From Aureliella helgolandensis (GTDB taxonomy: Bacteria > Planctomycetota > Planctomycetia > Pirellulales > Pirellulaceae), in contig NZ_CP036298.1 of NCBI RefSeq assembly GCF_007752135.1, positions 2,108,001 through 2,172,000 of the forward strand: a stretch of 64,000 bases of DNA. The letters run 5' to 3'. Within the stretch, counting starts at the first letter, position 1; every line of letters begins with the position of its first letter. The notes under the pieces were generated by a model. It was given only the letters and a program-made list of their open reading frames with translations. It did no database searches and was not told where the DNA came from. The position numbers and the translations under genes were made by a program. Below are positions 46,891-55,251 of this stretch, piece after piece.

Positions 46891-47411
46891 TGAAAATACC
46901 CATTGCTCAGGATTACAGGGAAAGGAATGCGCATTAGAAATCGAGTCTCCTTCGAAGCAAAAAAGGGCTGTTGCAAACGCTTTGCCTAAGATCGAACTCG
47001 CGCGACGCAAGCCGTTCTTGTCCCCTGTTTTGCTGAAAAAATTCCTACGTTCCGCTTTATGGTAGTATACCCTGGCGGGGTATCCAAGGGCGGTGCCGTT
47101 TGCCTGTTTTCGGTTGCAGCCCGCCCGCCATTGCGTTCTCTCACCCGCTGCCCAGCTCAATTTTCTGTTTTCTGTGAAGAAGTTTGACTGGGGAGCATCG
47201 AAGCTCTCGGTGGCTAACCAATGGGGCGCGGCGGCCTGCCCTGGCAACTTGGAGTTCGCCCCTCGTGGTTCAATTTCTGTTCCGTCTACGCCTACTTGCG
47301 TAAACCACTGGCACCTGGATTGCCAGTTAGCCAGCAGAGCGACGCCTTAGTCGAAGCGCATCCGTTAGGCCTCATTTCAATTTTCCAACGAAGAGTAGTA
47401 AGGATGTTCCT
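46891..47411. other. Divergent region upstream of sigma factor and CCxxC gene
   Basis: About 520 bp with no supported gene. It contains operator-like site 3 at 47067. Plus-strand frames at 47093-47415 lack support. AAGGA lies before ATG 47412. Confidence 0.4.
47067..47083. promoter_or_regulatory. CsoR-type operator candidate 3 (sigma-factor promoter)
   Basis: ATACC-ctggcgg-GGTAT, the third copy of the same 5-7-5 inverted repeat. It lies 177 bp before the sigma-factor ATG and 329 bp before the CCxxC-protein ATG on the other strand. Confidence 0.65.
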
Positions 47412-48053
47412 ATGAAAATTGCCAAGATCTTGGCTCGTTCCGTTGTCTGGCTCATCGTAGTGGTAGCTAGCCTGAACGGTACGGAGAGCGTTGCTCAAGA
47501 GAACCATGAGCGCGCTGCCGTACATAACGATGCGGCGATGAAAAAGGCGGAGCAAGCAGTTGCGGAGTCCCTGAAAACGCTTTCCCCCGCCGACCAAAAA
47601 TTGGTCAACTCTCAACGATTTTGCCCCATGATGCCTCATGGTCGTTTGGGGGCGATGGGAACGCCGATCAAGTTAAGAATTGGCGACAAGCCAGTCTTTG
47701 TGTGCTGTGAGGAGTGTATTGCGCAAGTCAAGAAAGATAGTGCAGGGACGTTGAAGCTGACGGCCAAATTGATTGCTGCATCGGCCGAATTGGCCAAACT
47801 TGACCCTGCGGAACGCACTGCGATCGAAGCTCAGAAGTATTGTGCGATCGCCAGTGGCAGCATCCTCGGTTCCATGGGGGAACCCATCAAACTGCAGCTC
47901 GACGGTCAGCCCGTCTACTTGTGCTGTGCTGGCTGCACGCAGAAGGCTCGGTCTAATCCGGCAGCTACGCTCGCCGCTGTCGAGGAGCTGAAGAAAGCTG
48001 CCATCCAACATGGTCAGAATCTCGCCGGCCATGCCACCCGTTCCAATCAATAG
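47412..48053 (+). CDS. Secreted metal-binding protein with two Cys...CCxxC modules
   Basis: 213 residues with a signal peptide ('SVVWLIVVVASLNGTESVAQ'). A helical linker leads to two modules: C71 ... C98-C99-C102 ('FCPMMPHGRLGAMGTPIKL', 'VFVCCEECIAQVKKD') and C144 ... C171-C172-C175 ('YCAIASGSILGSMGEPIKL', 'VYLCCAGCTQKARSNP'). The spacing is one residue longer than in the three-module paralogue at 36335. A short helix of about 35 residues ('LAKLDPAERTAIEAQK') separates the modules. It probably binds copper in the periplasm. AAGGA lies before ATG 47412. It is the last gene of the metal island on this side. Confidence 0.8.
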   Translation: MKIAKILARSVVWLIVVVASLNGTESVAQENHERAAVHNDAAMKKAEQAVAESLKTLSPADQKLVNSQRFCPMMPHGRLGAMGTPIKLRIGDKPVFVCCEECIAQVKKDSAGTLKLTAKLIAASAELAKLDPAERTAIEAQKYCAIASGSILGSMGEPIKLQLDGQPVYLCCAGCTQKARSNPAATLAAVEELKKAAIQHGQNLAGHATRSNQ

Positions 48054-48107
48054 ACCGGTTGAGGCAGCCGATGTGCAACGCTGGCTCAGGGCCGTAAGCG
48101 GTTAGAG

Positions 48108-49766
48108 CTACTCTTCAGACGCGGCCCGTTCTTGTCGGGTCGCGATGGGAACAAAGCCGATTTCCAGTCCCTGCGGAGGCGTAACGAGAAGTGCCGGATC
48201 GAGATCTGCAAGTTCGCCTCGCGTTGGGGGCGGGAGATACTCGCCGTCTTGAGTCCACGACCGGTGAATCATTTCAACTTTTCTCTGCATCTCCGCGCGT
48301 TCCTCTGGCGTTAGATCTGCATTGAGCAACGCAGGTTGGTCCGCGAAACGATACCAGGAATAGGTCAGGACACTACCGTCCCCGAGTTGAGCCTGGAAGG
48401 GGCCCGCAGCGGGACCGGGAGTCTGCCACGAACTGGTGGGGTCCTCGGGCGTCACATAGGGTTCCGCACTAAGATCTACCGAGCGTGGGAATTGGACATT
48501 CGCCAGGCCAGTCTCGAGGGGGACATCGCTGGGGGGAATCGCAACCCATTGCTGATCGCCTTTGTCATTCTTAGTCAGTCGGAAGTATTCCGGCAATTGT
48601 GTAAGCGTGCCGTCCGAGGTTTTCGTCTGCGTGACCAGGTCTTGGTTCCAACGATAGCCGTAGGTGGAAGAATCCAGATTGATGGGAGTCGCAAACCCCG
48701 TCCAGTCAATTGCAATCTTTTGTTCTTTGGGAGTGCCCTGAGGGTAGAGCCTCCACGTCGATCCACCGCGTGGTTCGAAGGCTTGCACGACGGAAGCCTC
48801 GCTATCGACTTGGCCGCTAGCGGGAACGCCACCGTCAAACCATGACTGAACGGCATCCCAGAGGGCATTTTTTTGGTAAGCGACAACGCGATGCACGACG
48901 GGAGAGTTGCCTGCTTGATCGCTGGGGAAGGAGGTTGGCGCAATTCTTGCGTAGGTCAATCCGTTCGCATCTTCTGCTTGAAAAGCGGGAATGTACTGGG
49001 TTTCCATCTGAATGGCTTTGTTCGGATTGGCCGGTCGTGAGTCTAAAAACTGTCCGGCCAATGAAGCGTCTTTCAGCGACGGTTTGGTCCAAAAGTGAGG
49101 CGTGAAGAAAGCCACGGGCCCTTTGAAATTGCCCGTGTTCAAGAATAGTGTCCAGCACTGATCTCCGGTCGGTACCTGTTGGCCCGCTGTCGTCTCTTTG
49201 GCATCGGCCAATGGCAACGGCAAGTACCCGTAACCGAACAGTTCGCCGCTGGTGCCTTGTTTCAGATTCAAACCATCTGGTGGCCACACGACATGTTGGC
49301 TCAATTGTGCCACGCCATATTTGCCATTGGGCTTCGACCAGTCTCGTCCCTTGCCGGCTCCCGGACCGTTGGCCCATTCGCTGAAACTCTTGGCCACGCC
49401 CCCCATGATGAACTTGGGGGTCTCGGTGGCAAATCGAGTGTCGCGCCACCAACCCAATCCACCTTCAATATCGCTATAGGTTTCCATGCTACGTGGAGAA
49501 TCGGACTGTGCGAACATCCAGGTTCCGAACAAGCCCGTCTGAAACCTCCGGCCTGGATAATTTTTTAGCAACGGCCAGGCGGTCACGTAGACCGAGAAAC
49601 CACCATCGTATTTCTCGTCAACGCGCTCGTGCGGCACCAATAAGTATCCCGCCATCTCCGCTTCGCGAGGCTCCGCTCTGACTTGCCCATAGCCAAGTGA
49701 CTGTGGGGCCGCCAGGATCACGCAAATGGAAATTTTCCAAATTAAAAACTTGTGCAATTGCAGCAT
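48108..49766 (-). CDS. Large secreted protein, unknown function
   Basis: About 552 residues. The signal peptide ('FLIWKISICVILAAPQSLGY') is followed by a globular Trp/Gly/Pro-rich protein without membrane helices or recognised motifs. Aromatic-rich stretches such as 'IEGGLGWWRDTRFATETPKF' and 'YGYLPLPLADAKE' suggest a beta-rich or carbohydrate-binding fold, but this is only an impression. The frame starts with TTG at 49787; ATG 49766 is preferred because the signal peptide follows at once. It stands alone on the minus strand between the metal island and the AraC regulator. Confidence 0.75.
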   Translation of the reverse strand: MLQLHKFLIWKISICVILAAPQSLGYGQVRAEPREAEMAGYLLVPHERVDEKYDGGFSVYVTAWPLLKNYPGRRFQTGLFGTWMFAQSDSPRSMETYSDIEGGLGWWRDTRFATETPKFIMGGVAKSFSEWANGPGAGKGRDWSKPNGKYGVAQLSQHVVWPPDGLNLKQGTSGELFGYGYLPLPLADAKETTAGQQVPTGDQCWTLFLNTGNFKGPVAFFTPHFWTKPSLKDASLAGQFLDSRPANPNKAIQMETQYIPAFQAEDANGLTYARIAPTSFPSDQAGNSPVVHRVVAYQKNALWDAVQSWFDGGVPASGQVDSEASVVQAFEPRGGSTWRLYPQGTPKEQKIAIDWTGFATPINLDSSTYGYRWNQDLVTQTKTSDGTLTQLPEYFRLTKNDKGDQQWVAIPPSDVPLETGLANVQFPRSVDLSAEPYVTPEDPTSSWQTPGPAAGPFQAQLGDGSVLTYSWYRFADQPALLNADLTPEERAEMQRKVEMIHRSWTQDGEYLPPPTRGELADLDPALLVTPPQGLEIGFVPIATRQERAASEE

Positions 49767-49983
49767 GGCTGGCTCGTTAAGACTCAAAATTAGAGAATGG
49801 CTACACCAAGCATTGGCGTGTTTGGTGGCAAGCGGGCAGTTCGGGCGATTGATTGGATTCTATCATCCTGGTTAGACCGCAACAGCCGACGTTTCTGGCT
49901 GGACAGACAGGACCTGGTCAATTTAGGTTGAATTATTATCTCTGCCGCTTTGTTCACACTCCTCAAAGATTGGCTGCTCCTTG

Positions 49984-50742
49984 CTAGGAATGGCGATTTT
50001 CGGGGACGCGGTGGGCAACCCGAAACTGCCGGGGCGTCATCCCCACGCGTTTACGGAACTGCTGAGTGAAGTGGCTCTGATCACAAAATCCATGGGCGAG
50101 TGCAATACTGCTGATGCTCTCGCCTATTTTCAATAGTGATTCTGCCGCGGCCTGAACTCGAATTCGCAGGATGAGTTCATAGGGAGAAATTCCAAGCTCT
50201 TGGTTTACTTTGCGGTTGAGAGTGCGTTGCGAAACGCAAATCCCTTTCGCAAGCTCCTCGGTGGTGCTGACGCGATTCCGGTTTTGCCGCAAGTAAGCTA
50301 CCGCCTGCGTACCAACACTGTTGGGATCGACTACCGTTTGGTTCAAATCCCGGCGAGAAACTCCCATCAGTCCAATCACCTTGCCGTTCTTTCCCAGCAA
50401 GGGGACTTTCGTCGTTAGGGACCAATCCGGCCTGCCCTTCTCATCGAGCCATATCTCCAGTCGATTCACGAGAGGCTTACCGGTTCGAAATACCCAGGCG
50501 TCGTCCGCCAGGTAGGCGGCCACCAAATGTGCGGGATAGAACTCGGCATCGGTCCGCCCCACAAACTCCGACTCGTGCTTCATCCCCAATCGCTCGAGCA
50601 CCGAATCGCTGACCGTCACAATGCGGCCTTGGCAATCTTTCACAAAAAATGAAATCTCGGGCAGATGCTCAAAAATGGTGCGAATGACCAAGGCGTCAGC
50701 TAGTTGGTCGATAAATTGGGCTTGGAAGTCGGTGTGCAGCAT
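49984..50742 (-). CDS. AraC-family regulator with N-terminal PAS domain
   Basis: About 252 residues. A PAS domain lies at about 20-130 ('IFEHLPEISFFVKDCQGRIV', 'RTDAEFYPAHLVAAYLADD', 'LLGKNGKVIGLMGVSRRDL'). The C-terminal 100 residues are a double helix-turn-helix AraC/XylS domain ('ICVSQRTLNRKVNQELGI', 'ISSIALAHGFCDQSHFTQQF', 'KRVGMTPRQFRVAH'). It is divergent from the glutaminase-like gene and is a plausible regulator of it. The ligand is unknown. GTG 50769 is an alternative start. A MITE-like element lies in the shared promoter region. Confidence 0.9.
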   Translation of the reverse strand: MLHTDFQAQFIDQLADALVIRTIFEHLPEISFFVKDCQGRIVTVSDSVLERLGMKHESEFVGRTDAEFYPAHLVAAYLADDAWVFRTGKPLVNRLEIWLDEKGRPDWSLTTKVPLLGKNGKVIGLMGVSRRDLNQTVVDPNSVGTQAVAYLRQNRNRVSTTEELAKGICVSQRTLNRKVNQELGISPYELILRIRVQAAAESLLKIGESISSIALAHGFCDQSHFTQQFRKRVGMTPRQFRVAHRVPENRHS

Positions 50743-50907
50743 GGCCAGATTGTAACATTTATTGGCCACAAGTCACAAGCCAACGGACGCTGGCGAGAGC
50801 ACAATAATCCCCTGTACCAAGTCGTCTCTTTGGAACCGCTGGTCGGCAACCGTCGCCTTGTGTTCGAAGAACGCGGACTGCCCTCAGCTATCCCCTCCAG
50901 GGGCTTA

Positions 50908-51017
50908 GGACCGTCGGAACAATAAGTGTCGCCAGCTCGCTCCGTCGATCGCCATTTTCCCGAACGAACCGGCGGAGCGGTTCGGCGACTATCCGCCAAT
51001 AATTGTTCCGACGGTCC
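50908..51017. mobile_element. MITE-like element with 16-bp terminal inverted repeats
   Basis: A 110-bp sequence bounded by GGACCGTCGGAACAAT and its exact reverse complement, flanked on both sides by TTA (50905-50907 and 51018-51020), as expected for a 3-bp target duplication. The interior is also largely self-complementary: GTCGCC...CGCTCCG (from 50928) pairs with CGGAGCG...GGCGAC. It encodes nothing. It sits between AraC and the glutaminase-like gene, ending 61 bp before the latter's ATG. Confidence 0.6.
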
Positions 51018-51077
51018 TTACCGTCTTGAGGGCTGAACAATTTTCCTAGCTCAATACGAAAGTCGAAATCCTCTCCT

Positions 51078-53681
51078 ATGATTCAGGCAAGCATATTTCG
51101 CGAACTGTTCTTCCTTAGTTTCTACGGGGTGATAGCGTTAGCTGCAGGGGCTCCAGCACTGGCCGAAGACTCCTTTCGCCCACCCGCAGTGCCGCTGATT
51201 GCCTGTGACCCGTACTTTAGCGTTTGGTCGCAGTCGGATAATTTGTGGGAGTCCAAGACGACACACTGGACCGGTAAGCAACATCGGATGGCGGCGATCG
51301 TGCGTGTCGATGGACAGGCGTATCGCTTGATGGGCGCCACGCCTCAGACGCTTGCCGCTTTGAAGCAAACGTCGGTGACCGTTCTGCCCACGCGAACCCT
51401 CTACGAATTTGCCGGTGCAGATGTGCGTGTAAAGTTGGTTTTCACCACCCCAGCGCTGCCTGACGACCTTGCGATCCTGAGCCGCCCCACAACCTACGTG
51501 ACTTGCCAAGTCGCATCCGCCAGTGATCGCACGCACGAAGTCGAATTCTACTTCGATGCAGGCGGAGAACTGTCAACTGACGTATTAGACCAAGAAGTGA
51601 CCGGTTCGTCGGTGACGCTTCCCAACGCCACAGCGCTCAAGATGGGGACGATATCCCAAGACGTATTGGGGCGGTCTGGTGACGATCTCCGCATCGACTG
51701 GGGCTACCTTTATCTGTCCGCCGCAAATTGCTTCAAGCCCAGTGTGGCATGGGGAGATGCGAATGCGCTGCGCGAAGCGTTCGGTGACAGTGGAAGTCAA
51801 GCACTCGCCGGTCAAGCCCCGCAGTTTCCCGTCCAAGCGGGTAGCCTCGTTGCAGCTGTCGGGATGTCCATGGGGGAGATCGGCGATCGCCCGGTTTCGC
51901 GATACGTGCTGGTCGCGTACGACGATCTATACTCGATCGAATACATGAAGCAAAAGCTAAGACCGTATTGGCGCAAGGACGGCTGGGAAGCAGACGATTT
52001 GATCGTCGCCGCCATCCGTGAGTACGAGACGTTGGAACAACGTTGCGAACAATTTGATACCGAGTTAATGACAGACCTCGAACGAAGTGGCGGCCGCGAA
52101 TACGCAGAAATCGCCGCCTTGGCGTATCGTCAATGTTTTGCTGCCGGCAAGTTTGTCGCCGATGCAAACGGTCAGCCGCTTCAGTTCTGCAAGGAGAATC
52201 ATTCCAACGGCTGCATTGCGACATCCGATGTTTTCTATCCCATGGCGCCACAGTTCCTGTTGTTTGGACCCACGCTGACGAAATCGATGCTGGTTCCATT
52301 CATGGACTATGCAGCCTCCGAACGCTGGAAATTCCCGTTTGCGCCTCACGATCTGGGGACCTATCCACTGGCAAACGGACAACGTTACGGTGGGGGCGAA
52401 CAAAGTGAAGAGAATCAAATGCCCGTTGAAGAATGTGGCAACTTGCTGGCACTCTTCGGCGCCCAAGCCAAGATGGAAGGCAACGCAGACTTCGCGGCCC
52501 TCTATTGGGAACAGCTCAGCCAGTGGGCAGAGTACCTTCAAGACAAAGGCTTCGATCCAGACAATCAGCTCTGCACCGACGACTTTGCGGGCCACATGGC
52601 CCACAACGTCAATCTAAGTGCCAAAGCCATCTGTGGTCTAGGCTCCTATGCCATGCTGTGTGACATGCGTGGTCTAAAGGATGAAGCGAGCAAGTACCGT
52701 GATATCGCTCAACAATTTGCCGCCCAGTGGGTCACTGCGGCGCGGGATGGTGACCATTTTCGATTAGCGTTCGATCGTGAGGGAACGTGGAGCCAAAAAT
52801 ACAACCTCGTTTGGGATCGCCTGTTGATGCTGGAACTCTTTCCTCAAGATGTTTACGAAACCGAAATGCGTTACTACCGCAAGTCGCAGAATGCGTTCGG
52901 ATTGCCGCTGGACAATCGGTCGGACTACACGAAGCTCGATTGGATTCTATGGACGGCTACTTTGACGGAAAATCGAAACGACTTCGATGCACTGGTGCGT
53001 CCGGTACACAACTTCCTCAACGCCACACCCGATCGTTCTCCCATGACAGACTGGTACTTTACTTCTACCGCCAGAAAACGCGGTTTCACCGCCCGCCCCG
53101 TCGTTGGCGGCGTCTTCATGAAGCTGCTGTACGATGCACCGGTTTGGCAGAAGTACGCAACGCGTGACGTGACTCAATCTTCCGATTGGGCTCCCATGCC
53201 TCGGCCCCCCAAGACGCTTTCACTAGTCGCTACGAGTGAGAATGCTCAAACAAACTACCGGTACACTACCAAGCGTCCGGAAGGTGACTGGTTCGCAGAG
53301 GACTTTGATGCGCAGCATTGGCAGCTGGGGCGTGGCGGGCTGGGCACCCAGCAGACGCCCGGTACCATCGTCAATACCAACTGGGATGGCACCGATATCT
53401 GGCTTCGCCGATCGTTTCAAATCGCATCACTTCCTGTGGGGAAAATTGCGTTGCGTATCTGGCATGACGAGGATGCAGAGGTCTACATCAACGGCCAATT
53501 CGTGCTGAAGTTGTCCGGTTACACGACCGAGTACGCTATGCATCAGCTTCCTGCCTCGGCATTGAAAACGGGCGACAACGTGATTGCCATCCATTGTCGT
53601 CAAACCATTGGGGGACAATTTGTCGACTTTGGAGTCGACGCGATTCTTTCCCCAGCTGTCACGCCGACCGTTCAAGAGTAA
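51078..53681 (+). CDS. Secreted glutaminase A-like protein (DUF4965/DUF5127/DUF1793)
   Basis: An 867-residue exported enzyme-like protein. The signal peptide is 'LFFLSFYGVIALAAGAPALA'. The architecture matches glutaminase A (GtaA) family proteins: a DUF4964/DUF5127 N-terminal part ('PLIACDPYFSVWSQSDNLWE'), a DUF4965 middle, and a DUF1793 alpha/alpha-barrel ('LCTDDFAGHMAHNVNLSAKA', 'NLVWDRLLMLELFP'). The last 130 residues form an added beta-galactosidase-type jelly roll ('VGKIALRIWHDEDAEVYING', 'LKTGDNVIAIHCRQTIGG'). Glutaminase activity is known only for a few fungal members, so the substrate is uncertain. The divergent AraC regulator may control it. Confidence 0.88.
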   Translation: MIQASIFRELFFLSFYGVIALAAGAPALAEDSFRPPAVPLIACDPYFSVWSQSDNLWESKTTHWTGKQHRMAAIVRVDGQAYRLMGATPQTLAALKQTSVTVLPTRTLYEFAGADVRVKLVFTTPALPDDLAILSRPTTYVTCQVASASDRTHEVEFYFDAGGELSTDVLDQEVTGSSVTLPNATALKMGTISQDVLGRSGDDLRIDWGYLYLSAANCFKPSVAWGDANALREAFGDSGSQALAGQAPQFPVQAGSLVAAVGMSMGEIGDRPVSRYVLVAYDDLYSIEYMKQKLRPYWRKDGWEADDLIVAAIREYETLEQRCEQFDTELMTDLERSGGREYAEIAALAYRQCFAAGKFVADANGQPLQFCKENHSNGCIATSDVFYPMAPQFLLFGPTLTKSMLVPFMDYAASERWKFPFAPHDLGTYPLANGQRYGGGEQSEENQMPVEECGNLLALFGAQAKMEGNADFAALYWEQLSQWAEYLQDKGFDPDNQLCTDDFAGHMAHNVNLSAKAICGLGSYAMLCDMRGLKDEASKYRDIAQQFAAQWVTAARDGDHFRLAFDREGTWSQKYNLVWDRLLMLELFPQDVYETEMRYYRKSQNAFGLPLDNRSDYTKLDWILWTATLTENRNDFDALVRPVHNFLNATPDRSPMTDWYFTSTARKRGFTARPVVGGVFMKLLYDAPVWQKYATRDVTQSSDWAPMPRPPKTLSLVATSENAQTNYRYTTKRPEGDWFAEDFDAQHWQLGRGGLGTQQTPGTIVNTNWDGTDIWLRRSFQIASLPVGKIALRIWHDEDAEVYINGQFVLKLSGYTTEYAMHQLPASALKTGDNVIAIHCRQTIGGQFVDFGVDAILSPAVTPTVQE

Positions 53682-53691
53682 GCGAACAGCG

Positions 53692-54417
53692 TTAAGTGGG
53701 CCGCTCCAGTAGTTGCTGGCGTAGGGCATCCGAGCAATCTGCAAAAACGGTGTTTTTGAGTCCTCGACGGTCACTATAGACAATGGCTATCCCGCTACTT
53801 TGGAGCTTGCGCGGCCGAATTGAAACTTGATCCCAAGGGATCAAAGTCACTCCATCGATCGACATGCCTGCCTCAAAGAACTGGATTTGCCCTCCCATCG
53901 TTAGCCAGTCGACGCCAACCCAATGTGCGATAAAACCGACGGTGAAGAGTAGATAAGGCACCAGGCTATATACAACCAAGAAATTCGGAAGATCTATTTT
54001 GGCTCCTACTACAGTCGTCGCCACGAGCAGTGCCTGCAGAGCGATTAAGTGAACGAACTCGAACCATCTGGAGGATTTCTTCACACCTGGGATGTTTTCT
54101 GATTCATCTTCTAACTTTCCAATCAAGCTGCCAGAAACAGCTAGCAGTTGTTGGCGTTGTACCATCTTCGCTTTGCGCAAGAACTTTAGGCAGCAGAATG
54201 CTAAGCAGAGCGCTCCCACTTGGAATGCTGCTAATGTTGTCACCCAATACCACTGCGTGGCGTTCAACTCCCGGAGGAACGGGGCCCCGAAGGAAAATGC
54301 AATGGCGGTCGCACTCAGCAAGACGAACAGATCAAACAGGCTAAGCGGTTGTCTCGCTGTATTGGGGATCGGAGTGTTTGAGGATCTAGCCACAGTAGAG
54401 TTTCTCCATCCGTTCAC
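53692..54417 (-). CDS. Small integral membrane protein, unknown function
   Basis: 241 residues with four hydrophobic segments ('LFDLFVLLSATAIAFSFGA', 'WVTTLAAFQVGALCLAFCCL', 'LIALQALLVATTVVGA', 'YSLVPYLLFTVGFIAHWVG') and a C-terminal 70-residue soluble part ('WDQVSIRPRKLQSSGIAIVY'), resembling the PH-like tail of DUF5673-type proteins. That resemblance is weak. No ATG is available near the start: GTG 54417 or GTG 54393, the latter 10 bases after GGAG. It converges on the glutaminase-like gene with a 10-bp gap. Confidence 0.65.
   Translation of the reverse strand: MNGWRNSTVARSSNTPIPNTARQPLSLFDLFVLLSATAIAFSFGAPFLRELNATQWYWVTTLAAFQVGALCLAFCCLKFLRKAKMVQRQQLLAVSGSLIGKLEDESENIPGVKKSSRWFEFVHLIALQALLVATTVVGAKIDLPNFLVVYSLVPYLLFTVGFIAHWVGVDWLTMGGQIQFFEAGMSIDGVTLIPWDQVSIRPRKLQSSGIAIVYSDRRGLKNTVFADCSDALRQQLLERPT

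Positions 54418-55251
<834 letters not shown>

Noticed and set aside
46891-47247. 119-residue N-terminal extension of the ECF sigma factor
   Set aside because: ECF factors start just before region 2. The extension crosses the operator-like site and has unstructured composition.
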